Below are positions 10,480-20,200 of a DNA stretch of 35,103 nucleotides, in pieces (position 1 is the stretch's first letter; each line of letters begins with the position of its first letter). The stretch is from the NCBI GenBank assembly GCA_003427395.1, contig BFEA01000086.1, positions 806,361-841,463 on the forward strand. The letters run 5' to 3'. A model generated the notes under the pieces. It was given only the letters and a program-made list of their open reading frames with translations, made no database searches and was not told where the DNA came from. The translations under genes were made by a program, and so were the position numbers. The stretch comes from Chara braunii (Eukaryota > Streptophyta > Charophyceae > Charales > Characeae).

Positions 10480-10870
10480 TCAATCGTTTTTCGAAATCGA
10501 AGTTAACTTGAAGTGCAGTGAGGGCCATAATCCGATAAGGACGTCATATGTATTCATGTTTAAAACCACAACATCTACCAATGCATGAAGTTTTTCTAGT
10601 CTGAAAGCTACATTCGTCATCCTCCCCAGCGCTTTGATTTTCTCCTCATCAACGGAGATGAGATGGTCACCCTCTGTTAGTGGGATCAAATCCTTCTTTC
10701 TTCCAGCCCGTTCTACCACTCTCAGGGAGACGGCCAATACGATCGCCCCTGAATTGATGATCGACATTGATCGCACTGTAGGGGACTTCCCAAATTTCCA
10801 CGTCGCACTCTGCGGATTTCCACGGGATAGTCTTGATATGTACGAAGTGGTCATCCTTTTGGATCAGCCC
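10480..10870 (-). pseudogene. Aspartic protease remnant of the gypsy element
   Basis: The - strand encodes SIINSGAIVLAVSLRVVERAG, where retroviral-type proteases have a DSG or DTG active site, and later NMNTYDVLIGL, which matches the conserved stretch before the C-terminal helix. The catalytic Asp is replaced by Asn (GAT to AAT), one G-to-A change, so the active site is lost as well as the frame. A second frame (10667-10996) covers the upstream part (VKVDVLGTTDPVCLGL, then WEVPYSAINVDHQF), so a frameshift lies near 10770. Confidence 0.65.
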
Positions 10871-11203
10871 CAAGCACACCGGGTCCGTGGTGCCGAGAAC
10901 ATCGACTTTGACTTCCCGGATTGGAGCCGTTCCTTTGACGGTCGCTAGTTTAGCGAGGGTGGACCGCTTTCGGTTCGTTTTGTAGTGTTGCAACATCTGG
11001 TCGTTTGCCTGTTTCGATATGGAAAGGGCCTACGAATCGGACACCTCCTTTCCATATCGGAACAAGCAAATGACTGGATGTTGCAACACTGCAAAGCGAA
11101 CCGAAAACGGTTCACCCTAGCTAAACTAGCGACCGTCAAAGGAAAGGCTCCAATCCCGGAAGTCAAAGTCGATGTTCTCGGCACCTCAGACACAGTTTGC
11201 TTC
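10871..11203. repeat. 140-bp inverted duplication at the gag-protease junction
   Basis: The left arm 10871-11027 and right arm 11047-11203 are near-identical in opposite orientation, separated by 19 bp (11028-11046). Both arms encode the same peptide, containing KLATVKG and VKVDVLG, one on each strand, so coding DNA has been copied in reverse next to itself. This disrupts the gag-pol junction and could form a long cruciform or RNA hairpin. Confidence 0.9.
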
Positions 11204-12594
11204 TAAGGGGAATTTGATGATCCAATGCTCGAACTATATCCAAAACATCAATCTCTCCTATAACAAACGCGGGTGCACCGGACTCCATGATTTTTCCTGG
11301 AGATGGCCTCCATTCTGTAACTTCGTGCTCTTCAGTCATGGTGCGAATGGCTCCAATCTTTCCCAATCCCGGGTATTCTAACGAAATGCATTGATCGAGC
11401 GGAATGAGCTCCGCGGCTTCTTTGGTGGCATCCGTCGCATTTCGCCCTCCTTTCGCTTCCTCCAACATCGTGTCCGCTCTCCCAGGTCCGTTGGCCACTG
11501 GAGCGAATGCCATGGGGGCTGCTCCGATGTGGACTGGTTCGTGACACGTATAACACCCGTCCCTCCTTACGCCCGTACCAGCTACAGCGGCCCCCATGGC
11601 CTGCGCGAAAGTTCCTTCTGGGGTCATAGGTGCGGCTCGAACGGGGATGGGGCGCATCGAGTGCATCAACGTTTCTATTCGAGTATTGTGTTTGTGCTGC
11701 TCCTTTTTGCTCTCCTGCATTAGATTTACTAACGCCCGTGTCAGTTCTAGAATCACACTCGACTCATTCGCTTTTGCAGTAGCGCCTTGAGGGGGCATCG
11801 AAGCAACTGTCACAGGTGGTCCGGGAGTTGTATCGGGCAACAACTTCTTCGTACCTACCTGCTCTAGAAAGGTGACGGGCCTGAAAAAAAACCTCTGTTT
11901 TCGAATTTGTTTTGGAGCACGGCTAGCTTCGCTTTCGCCCTGGCTAGTTCTGAGGAATCTCCGCCCTTAGTGTGGTTCTCTCCTTCCAGGATCTAGTGGC
12001 GAGCTTTCGTTCCATTTCCTTTGCCCCGTCCATAATCTGTTGCATGGTGTGGTTAATGGGGGAGAATTGCTTTCACAATTTCACCCGCATTACGCGGCTT
12101 TTGAGTCCGTCGATGAACAAATCTCTCCCCACCTTCTCATCTCTTTCGGATTTTACGAACAATCTGTAGAATCGAGGGGTTTCAGCGACGGATTTGAGTG
12201 GTTTCTAGACTCGATCCTTGATCATAAAGAAAGCTTGCTTAGGATGTATGTAGTCGAATCTGTGCAGGAAATCCCTCTCAAAGGTCGGGAGATCAATCCA
12301 AGTGTAGGTGTTGAACCAATGATGCGCTTCGCCTCCCAATCGTGCTAGGATATTAATCCTGGCCTCATCATTATCGTATTGTTGTGCACAAAGTGTAGCT
12401 AATCATACTCCGACCAAGTGATGGGCAGGATCAAATACGTACAAATACGGTGGGGCTGCAGGCGCTTGAACCCGGATGGGCTGCACGGGGATGGGTCCAA
12501 TAGGGTTCGCTCCGCCTTTCAACACATTAGCATTTGGTGCTTGGTTAGCATTCATGTTGACTGCCTGTCGACCTGCCGATCTACTTCGAGTCAC
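11163..12594 (-). pseudogene. Gag of the gypsy element
   Basis: From 12594 down, one frame encodes a Gln/Asn/Pro-rich start (MTRSRSAGRQAVNMNANQAP) and then a capsid-like part with LGGEAHHWFNTYTW and DLPTFERDFLHRFDY, typical of retrotransposon Gag. Stops interrupt it at 12403 (TGA), 12205 (TAG) and 12073 (TGA). A frameshift at an A8 run (11884-11891) leads into a second frame (11163-11843), which carries CYTCHEPVH. That is a CCHC knuckle lacking its last Cys. Gag would form the particle and bind RNA; this copy is dead. Confidence 0.85.
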
Positions 12595-12709
12595 TACTGG
12601 ATGGCGCCTTGGCGCGTTTCTCTGTTGAGACCATCCTCATCTTGGGCTCGCTAGGTCGGTCTAGTTGTGAAGTCGAATCAGTTGTCAGTCCTTGGTCTTG
12701 ACACGCGCC

Positions 12710-12722
12710 GGCTCCGATACCG
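12710..12722 (-). promoter_or_regulatory. Weak candidate primer-binding site
   Basis: The - strand reads CGGTATCGGAGCC, two mismatches from the initiator tRNA-Met site TGGTATCAGAGCC, about 115 bp upstream of the gag start. No convincing LTR end (CA) lies immediately before it, so the call is tentative. Confidence 0.25.
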
Positions 12723-13105
12723 ACCTCACGCCCAGCACGACTTCCTGTTTCGAAGTGGGAGGGGGCCAAGAAGCGCGGAGTAGGGGTGTGCCAACACTGC
12801 CAAGGATTTTATGAAAGTGGTGATGGAGTCCCATAATGAAAATGAGATCTTCGGTGTCAAGTTTCAAGGACAGAAACGCAAGTGGCTCCACGTGGGGCCT
12901 ACTAGTTTCGTCAGCCACGTCGTCTGGGGCGGGTTCACATTTGGTGCACAACGGGAACAAAGTGGCTCTGTATGAACACCTGCCGTCGACGGGTTTCACA
13001 AATCTCGGAATCTAACGTGGACCGCCTCAGTCGGAGACTGTGCTCTCGACGCTCAACTTCGGAGTGGGTTCGTCATACAAATCCCGCGGATCGATTGGTG
13101 TTGAA

Positions 13106-13663
13106 CTACCGACACTCAGAGCACGACCTTCGGGGCCAGCAGGGGACTATCGATTGCCAAGGGACGATCGTTGGATGATGATAGGGGAGAAGGGGATAAA
13201 ATTGAGGGAAGTTAGTTTCGATGGCGATAAATCCCGGGGTAACATAATACGGGTAATTATTGGTGTCGGGGTAATCCGGGATTCGGGAATTCCGTCCGAT
13301 GGCCTTGTGAAGGTCCCATGCACACAACCGGTCATCCTCAGTTTGGCAGGCGTAGGCTAGAAACCTGAAGTTCAATCACCAAAAGAGTTGCTCATTCTCT
13401 CAATATTCCCTGTACTTGGGGTTCCTCAATTTGGGACGGTCAGTGATCCAGAATGGGACACCGATATCCATATTTGGCAAGTGCCAAGAGGGACTAAACT
13501 CATACATTTGGTTGTGCAAGGAGAGGTGGTGTCGCGAACGGGCCATGCAAACGCGCGTATATGTGATGACTACCGTTCTGGTGAATCGGTGGTGATCATT
13601 CGTATACCTGCATGCACATGATCTGTTTCCATCGCATCCGAAGCGAAGTAAGGGAGAGTGCAC
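13106..13663 (-). pseudogene. Conserved coding segment of unknown function, right copy
   Basis: One - strand frame runs from 13663 to 13106 and includes PSWHLPNMDIGVPFWIT, LRNPKYREY, FRFLAYACQTEDDRL and WDLHKAIGRNSRIP. It matches 2691-2975 and extends further at both ends. Where the left copy has Trp in YREYWENEQLF this copy has TGA (13400), and where the left has Arg-Arg this copy has TGG then TGA. All are single C-to-T or G-to-A steps, so the left copy preserves the older reading at these sites. The function is unknown. Confidence 0.55.
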
Positions 13664-13861
13664 AGTGTAGCGCAGATGGGAGGCAGCAGCGTAGCGCAGA
13701 TGGGAGGCAGCGGCTTAGCACAGATCGGAGGCCGCGAAAGGTGGGGATGAACGAGGGCGCGATCTCGCGCCTGGTGGATTCGCGGAGTGGAAATGGTAGA
13801 AGAAACGGGTGAGCGCGACTAAAGATGCACTACTCGCTCATTCCTTAGCTGAAACGGGCGA

Positions 13862-14297
13862 ATGAAGATTTATTTCCAATGTTTTTGGCCATGGCAAAAC
13901 GAATGGCGCAGTCAGAATTCGATTTTACTGTCTGGTTTGGGCGCTGCAGAGAAAATGGGTGCGCGGAGGTGCCGGGATATGGCGGAGATGGCAACGGAGA
14001 AGATCGAAGGTTTCATTCGATTCACAATGGAACCGAACGAGTTAGAGTGTTATTCGGGGGTTTTTTATCGTTGCGAGTAGAGTAGCGAAGTCAGTTTTGG
14101 GAGTTAATAATGAAAGGCAGTGCGCGGTGGCTATGGTGGAAGCGAGCAAGATGGAAGCGGGGAATGTGATTTTCACTCGATCCTTGACGGAATCGAGTGG
14201 GGTAAAAACCTATACCGAGTTTTTGGGGAGCTGCGAGCGGAATAGCGGCATCGGATTCAACAATGGAGCAATCAGTTTTGCAGTGCAAGCGTTGTGA
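13862..14297 (+). other. Two short ORFs conserved in both giant LTRs
   Basis: Frames at 13862-14080 and 14097-14297 have counterparts at 26801-27022 and 27058-27258 with the same stops. In the second pair about 7 of 66 residues differ with roughly 9-10 base changes, so most changes alter the protein. That does not suggest selection on a protein since the two copies separated. Their conservation is better explained by the recent common origin of the repeats. Confidence 0.3.
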
Positions 14298-15750
14298 GCT
14301 GCGTGGGGAAAGTGTTTTGAGTCTACAATGCATTTTCCCGCTTTTTAAGGGAAGATTCATTTTTCTTTTGCATAAATTGGCGAGCGCATGAACGGGGTGA
14401 GTTTTCTTCTCAAATGCGTCACTTTGATCACAGCTATCCTCTCCTCATTGTAGACAGTCTGTGAGTGCACAAGGTTCGGTGTCCGCACCCTCCCCACGAC
14501 GCTCTTCACTGCCTGTATGAACCTGGCCGCAGGGGGGGCCGGATATCGGTCCGAGGGAAGGTAAGGGATCTCGGCCGTTTCGTGGCCGATCTCAACAGGG
14601 AAAGAGGTGTTCCTGGGGTTTTTGCCCCTGACGAATCGAATGGGATGGTCAGATTAGGATGATAGTTAGTGGAAGAGTAGTTAGAGGGGATATGAGGTGT
14701 GTGGGAATGATGGCGAAGGTGGGCACGGCGAAGCGGAAAACGTGAGCCTCACTCGGTGTATTACGATTCCGGGTGGGGGAAGAGGCTGATTTGAGGCTTC
14801 GAAGCATGGCGAAGAGAAGGGGGATGCCGGGTTTTGGACTCCAGCGGGGGAGGTTGGGTGGAGTAAGCATCAGGAGCTGCGCCTGAGGGGAGGAATTGGC
14901 AACGGGCGGATGCACCTAGCCGCGATTAGGTGAAGATTTCATTCTGATTTTACCCCTCCTTTCGGAGGAAGTAGCGAGCTGAAGTGTAGATAGAGACTTA
15001 CCTATTACCCGGTGCGTTGCTCCTCCTATCGATGGAAAACTCTCCCCCTCCTCGTGCATTCGCACGGTAACTCGTGCACCTGACCATACTCTAACGGGAC
15101 GTTCATTCAGATTTCGCTCAGGCCTGTACACTGGGTGTGCGGAGCCAAACTCGTATGAGGAAAGGGGGGAGGTAGGGGCGAGACAGAGAGGTGCGTGGTC
15201 AGCTGAGAGGGAGAGAGAGAGAGCGAGTTGGCTGGAGCTAATCAAGGGGGAGTAGGTCACTAACAGCCGGTGAGGAGGGAAGACCGTACACAATCAATTG
15301 GGTGGGCGGATGCGACCGGCTGCGTGGTGCATCGTGCCTCACCAATGGTACTGGCCCACAGAGGCAGGGACTGGCGCTGCAGGATGAGCCGAAAGTCAGG
15401 CTATATGAGTCTGCATCTCAGTGTGGAGATAAGCTGAGAAGAGGTGTACGCGCTTTTTCTTTTGCGTTAAGACTGAGTGATTGGCGATTACTTTCACTCT
15501 GTACGTGCTACTGCAGCTGTTCCACCATATATCGTTCGTTGAGTGTCATTTTTCCACCTTCAGACGGAGTCGTGGTTCTGATATGGCCACGATCTTTGGC
15601 TGAAGTGAAGCAATTGACCGTGTTCTCCGCCCCAACTAACTGCTATGTCTTCAAGTGAGCGGGTGTTGCTAGGACTGTTGCTGTTCCTAACACCCAACTG
15701 CTAAGGGAGCGCTCCGAGGGGGTGCGTTATGGCTCACCAGATTGCTGTAC

Positions 15751-16356
15751 AACTACGGTATGTTGCGCTGAGCTGACACTGAGGGGACTACGTAATATTG
15801 CATACTGGTGTTTGAGGTTTGCAAATGCGCACGCTAGTCACGCACACTGTTTTATGATTGAACTTATATCGTCCTTTTACATACGCTTCAGGTAGAATAT
15901 AGGGGCGCTGTCTAACTAATCAAGGCATGTTGGGGCTGCATAACTATGCTTCAGTCAGGGGTTGGAGCACGACGGTTTGAGGGTTGAGACAGAGTTCGGT
16001 GTAAGAGGGGGTCTACGGTACAAGCGGGAGGGTCGCTAGGAAGTTAACAAGGAGATAACCTGGTTTCAGTTTGGCTAGGCTGTTGTGCACTTTGGCTTCG
16101 ATTGCGGGGCCCTCAGGCGAGAGAAGGTAACAAGGCCCTCACTTGAGAGTTGAGTTGTCCCCCTCTTGTATCTCGAGCGTCTGAAACCCCTTTTCTTCTA
16201 CCCTTCTTACTCTTAGTCTAATCTTGGTTACGAGAGGAAGGCGGCAGGCGGGATTGCAACCCGTAGGACCGCAACAAGACTCTGTGGGGAGTCTACCCAC
16301 CGATTGAGGAATCTCTGCCGGAACTTGGGAGGAGTTCTGGAGGGAGGGAACAGACA
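15751..16356. other. 606-bp segment present only in the left giant LTR
   Basis: The left LTR reads CTGTAC, then this segment, then GGTAATCATTTGC. The right LTR goes directly from GTGTAC to GGTAATCATTTGC (junction 28710/28711). No terminal inverted repeat, poly-A tail or target duplication marks it as an insertion, so a deletion in the right copy is at least as likely. Confidence 0.75.
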
Positions 16357-16377
16357 GGTAATCATTTGCTTTCCTTC

Positions 16378-16383
16378 TATAAA
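16378..16383 (+). promoter_or_regulatory. Possible TATA box in the left LTR
   Basis: TATAAA within TTCCTTCTATAAACCC, conserved at 28732-28737 in the right LTR and placed about 230 bp before the hairpin array. If this is the LTR promoter, the array would be transcribed. The call rests on motif and conservation only. Confidence 0.3.
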
Positions 16384-16605
16384 CCCAATATAACCCCTAC
16401 TTGTATTCATTACTATGTTTGATTGAGTATGTTGCCTGTCTCCCTATTTTGACTTTCAGTTTGACTTTCAGGACACAATCCAGACTAAGTAAAGGAATGA
16501 TTGTGCAAATTCAGTTTCAGTTTTTGTTGTTTGACTGAAAGAAGATTGTGGGATTGCATCTGGCGGGGGGAAGGATGAGAGGAAGGCAGTATTGCATGTT
16601 TGACT

Positions 16606-17435
16606 GGGTCGATTAAGGCTGAGAAGTCCCCATAAGTTTGGGGAGACCCAATGCTATGTTTATTCTGGATTGCGTGGAATGTCAGACCATGCTATAAGTT
16701 TAGGTGGTCTGATTGCTCTGGAGGCTGGGAAGTCCCCATAAGTTTGGGGAGACCCAGTGCTATAGGATTGCATGGAAAGTCAGACCATTCTATAAGTTTA
16801 GATGGTCTGGTTGCTCTGACTTGTGAGGGTTGAATGTGAACGACTTTTCAGGGACCAAGCATGTTCCATAAGTTTTGGTGACTTGGTTGCCTTGTTTACT
16901 TGGGTATTTTCAGTTTCTTTAGTTTCTGAACGAAGAGGTCTGAGCATGTTCCATAAGTTTGGGTGGCTCTGTCTCCTCCTGCTTTGGCTTTAAGAAGAAT
17001 GAATCAGGCAGAGAACGAGACTGTTCTATAAGTTCAGCTGGTCTGACTCAAAGCCTCGCACATGCTGGAACCCAAAGGTTATAATTTGACTATACTCTAT
17101 TTCTATTTTTATCTATGAACAGGCTAGTTAGGCAGGGCCCCATAAGTTTGGGTGGTCTGACTATAACCCTATCACCAACTGAAGAGAGTACTAATTAAGA
17201 ATAAATTTGTGGTACGAAGGGGCAGACTGAATCTTGAGCTGAAGATGATCGGTTCAGTTATATGCTACCTCAAAAGACTAAGTGCAGACAATTATATAAA
17301 GTCGAGATACTTAAACAGTTCAGGGCGGCTTGGGTGACCTGGTCATATGTCCAAAGAAGAGAAAATTGTTGTGCCCTGTGTTTGTGTATACTCCATGGCT
17401 GAGCTAGACATGTTCCATAAGTTTGAGTGGTCTAG
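16606..17435 (+). repeat. Array of nine hairpins with a conserved loop core, left LTR
   Basis: Nine copies of a core near CATAAGTTTGGGTGG (or CTATAAGTTTAGG) lie at about 16631, 16692, 16737, 16790, 16866, 16951, 17026, 17139 and 17415. Each is flanked by inverted arms whose sequence differs between copies: TCCCC/GGGGA inside GGGTC/GACCC, TCAGACCA/TGGTCTGA (16682-16689 with 16705-16712), TCCCC/GGGGA inside CTGGG/CCCAG, CAGACCA/TGGTCTG, ACCAAG/CTTGGT (16854-16859 with 16882-16887), GAGC/GCTC, AGAC/GTCT, and CTAGAC/GTCTAG (17404-17409 with 17430-17435). In the eighth copy the arms are degraded here but better preserved in the right LTR. Loops are 8-24 bases. Changing stems with a constant loop suggest RNA structures that bind a factor. 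Confidence 0.8.
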
Positions 17436-17734
17436 TTTTATGTCTTATGTAAGTTGGGTATAAAGGGGATAAAGCATTGAAAGACTACGAACTATTGTTT
17501 GATAAGTTGATTTTGGGCTGGTGAGAGTACTTATCTTTGTGGTTTGACCTCTATGTGCTTGAGTGCGACTACTGCTGAGTCTGAGTTTCAGTTTGATAGG
17601 TGATTGTTTTATTTACTCGCCACGTGTTAGAGCCATAGGAGTTAGTTTCAATTCCTGCATTTTCTGAACTAAGCTTATTTTTACTCAGGTTAATTTTTGC
17701 ATTTTCTGGGATTTTTTATTATACTTGGCTTTGT

Positions 17735-17997
17735 ATAAATTCAGGTAAGCTACTTTCTCTTCGGGAAGCGCTGCCGAAATTTCTACAAAACCAAGGAGTT
17801 AGTCAGATTTTGTATTTTGAAAGTTCAATTTGTCCAACTTTTATATATGACTTAGTAAAAATCTGGGGAGTCTCCTTTTCTAAAGGGAGTGCTGCCCAAA
17901 TTTTTGCTAATTCAGGGAGTTAGCCGAATTTTAACTTTTGAAAGTTCAATTTGTCCAACTTTTATATATGACTTAGTAAAAATCTGGGGAGTCTCCC

Positions 17998-18028
<31 letters not shown>

Positions 18029-18520
18029 CTATATGGTAGTAGCGGCAGGGCTCTATGCCTCGGGAAGTGTCTAATTTGCATGTTCAACCAGTGGGGAGGT
18101 CACTTTGGAGGTTCTTCATTTTCGGGGGCACCTAACCGTGGAGACTACACTTTTAACTTTGTTACTTTTTTTTGTCATAAGTTGAACCCCTATAACTGGT
18201 TACCTAGACCTAGCCTAACTAGACCAAGGCTCCCAAAGCCGCAATGTGCAAATGATCTTACTACAGCCCCCTGATTGGGAGTCTCCTTTACTTAAAGGAG
18301 TACTGCCAAAATTTTTGCTAATTGAGGGAGTTAAATAAAATTGGACGTTGGGAAGTCAAAGTCATCTTTAGATTCTGAACTTGGCTCTGTATAAATTATG
18401 GTAAGCCACTTTCTCTACGGGAAGCGCTGCCGAAATTTCTGCAAATCCAAAGAGTTAGTGAGAACTTAACTTTTCAAATGTTCAACTTATCTGATTTTTA
18501 TATATCTGGCCACCTTTCTT
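17735..18520 (+). repeat. 123-bp tandem array, left LTR (interrupted)
   Basis: Units share the landmark GGGAAGCGCTGCCGAAATTT or AGGAGTGCTGCCCAAATTTT. The GCTGCC landmark falls at 17770, 17891, (interrupted), 18302 and 18426, a spacing of 121-124 bp outside the interruption. Two unit subtypes alternate. The array is broken by the retroposon at 17997-18276, and its end is shorter than in the right LTR. Confidence 0.75.
17997..18276 (-). mobile_element. SINE-like poly-A retroposon with target duplication
   Basis: A 280-bp insertion on the - strand. Its poly-A tail appears as 26 T at 17998-18023. It is flanked by the 10-bp direct repeat GGGAGTCTCC at 17987-17996 and 18277-18286. The matching site in the right LTR (about 30226-30240) is empty. 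A GGGGTTCAACTT string near 18185 on the - strand is only a weak match to a pol III B box, so tRNA origin is unproven; a processed transcript is the alternative. The insertion happened after the two LTRs separated. Confidence 0.8.
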
Positions 18521-19224
18521 TGAGCACTAGCTTAGAGATAGACCTAGGCTTGATTATCAGGTGAGTCTTGAGTAAGAACGTGTCATGGGGATTTGTCTCC
18601 TATACACTGATGATTTAACTTGCGCATTGACCTGTCGAATTATACAGGTCTTCTGTCGACATTCGATCCAAGATCCGGACTAGTTTCAACTTAATCCTAC
18701 GAGAATCATTTTCTGTTATCACTAATAACATGTCGGTTGGTTGATCACCAACTTGTTGGCTCACGACACAACTTTGCTTACACCTGTATCTGAACTTGAT
18801 TGCCTTAGCCCTGAGATTTGATATGTTTCCTTGAGGGTTTTAACCGAGCTTCTTTTAAATGGTCATGACAAAGAACTTATGAGGTTATGAAAAGTTAGAT
18901 TATGACTGGAGCTTGAGTGTGTGAGGCGCGGTGTGAGTTACAGGGAACAGTAAAGTTGACCACATTGGTGTATGGCAATGTGGCTATTGTGTGTGCCTGT
19001 GTTTTTATGCAGGTTAGTATTTTGGAGCTTGGTATATGAACCATACTTTGGAGGCAGTGAGAATGACAACCACGTGACGCACGATTTGCATATCGGATGG
19101 GTCTATGTTTTCCCCTTCCTTTGTTGTTATCTCGAGTCCTGATTTGATATATGAGTGTTGGTTGTTTATTTATTTACTGATCGATTTTTGCTAATTAATT
19201 TTTATGGTTGGACGTTGTAGTCCG

Positions 19225-20181
19225 TGACAGCCGTCAAAGTCAAACCCCTTGACTTTTTTCCAGACTCTAGATGATAGAACTGGTCTCCAGGGCCATAAGA
19301 GACGATTGCCACCACAGGCATGAACCTGTGTTTCACCCACTCTCCGCAGGGTGCAGAAGAGGGTGTGGTTTTCAACTGCACTTGGCGGTTGTCCATCATC
19401 GAGAGATCATTCCCTCAAGGCGCGTGTCAGCTCACACTTGAGTGCCGAACGTGACCCTCGAGATTAACGAGGACCTCATAAGTATGGGTACTACATAGTA
19501 CGTCATCACTGCGATCGTTTGCGTACGCTTGCATTGCGAGTCAATATGAGTTAGCCCTACGCCCGTGCGGTTTTATAATAAGTCTCGCGCGCGACGCCTA
19601 TCCGATTTTCGCATCGGAGAGTTATGGGATGGCTACTAAGGGACTAGGAGTGTTGTCGCATTGTTAGTTTCGTGTCGTTCAGTATATGTAGTTGTGCGTG
19701 TGCGTGCATTTTATTTTTATGTTCTATAGAGTGGTGTGCACGTGGTGTGTGGGATGCGTCATAGTCGACCGATGATGAGTCGCGCTTGGGACCTCGGCCC
19801 CCCAAGATGCCAGTTCGCGTGCGGGTCCGATAGAGGTGTGCTACCGCGCGTACCCCGTATGCTACAGCGAACGAGAAACGCCCTCGACAGGTCCACCTCT
19901 GCGATTGCAACTAATCAGCTTCCGTACTCTGGACTGGTAGCTCGACGGGGATACGCCCACGGAAGGGAGGTGACAACTCCCGTAATGTAGAGGTAAGTCG
20001 TGCCTCGCGTAGGCCCTATCTTGTCGTAGGGGTTCGCAAGAGATATGGCTGGCGCACTCGGCCGGAGCGGCTTGCAGAAGCTCCATGTGTATTTTCGTGG
20101 AAGGTGTAAACCAACTCCTGCGTGACGCGGCCAGGAGGGTCCCGCGCTGCCTTATGTGGTGCCGAACCAATGCGCTCGACA
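19225..20181 (+). repeat. 957-bp LTR terminal module, left
   Basis: This module begins TGACAGCC and ends CTCGACA, and is the only part of the giant LTR also found at 1823-2690. Its TG...CA ends mean it could be a complete ordinary LTR. In that case 13642-19224 would be a truncated copy of interior sequence from a tandem element. No polypurine tract precedes 19225 (the context is GGACGTTGTAGTCCG), which argues against that reading. Confidence 0.7.
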
Positions 20182-20183
20182 GG

Positions 20184-20200
20184 TGGCGCTGTTGCCGGGG
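20184..20200 (+). promoter_or_regulatory. Primer-binding site for tRNA-Asp
   Basis: TGGCGCTGTTGCCGGGG matches the complement of the 3' end of plant tRNA-Asp (TGGCGCCGTTGCCGGGG) with one mismatch, two bases after the CA end of the left LTR. tRNA-Asp priming is known from plant Athila/Tat-type gypsy elements. The right LTR is not followed by such a site, as expected for a 3' LTR. Confidence 0.85.

Larger units (their letters stand above)
6463..12594 (-). mobile_element. Decayed Ty3/gypsy retrotransposon coding core
   Basis: Read on the - strand the order is gag, protease, RT, RNase H, PHD-like finger, integrase. The RT-RNase H-integrase order defines Ty3/gypsy. The reading frames are broken by at least 13 in-frame stops and several frameshifts, so this copy cannot make a full polyprotein. 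Neither LTR could be delimited. The direct repeats at 2691-2975 and 13275-13565 are the only candidates that bracket it. No chromodomain is visible after the integrase. Confidence 0.9.
13642..20181 (+). repeat. Giant left LTR (6.5 kb) of the large element
   Basis: This stretch aligns with 26581-32386 from start (GCGAAGTAAGGGAGAG against GCGGAGTAAGGGAGAG) to end (CTCGACA against ATCGACA). Sequence outside both copies is unrelated. A tRNA-Asp primer site starts two bases after its CA end, which marks it as the 5' LTR. Sampled stretches differ at about 3 in 60 bases. Differences in structure are a 606-bp segment found only here (15751-16356), a retroposon insertion (17997-18276), and a deletion near 18510 relative to the right copy. 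No 5-bp target duplication is visible. An alternative reading is that only the last 957 bp is the LTR and the rest is duplicated interior. Confidence 0.65.

Noticed and set aside
13862-14297. Short ORFs in the giant LTR as a functional gene
   Set aside because: Most differences between the two LTR copies change the amino acid, so no sign of selection on protein.
15751-16356. 606-bp segment as a mobile-element insertion or intron
   Set aside because: No inverted ends, tail or target duplication, and the junction bases do not give a clean GT-AG removal; a deletion in the other copy is as likely.
18607-18613. CTGATGA, a hammerhead ribozyme core motif, in the left LTR
   Set aside because: No stem followed by GAAA lies at the needed distance, and the right LTR has CTGATTA at the same place.
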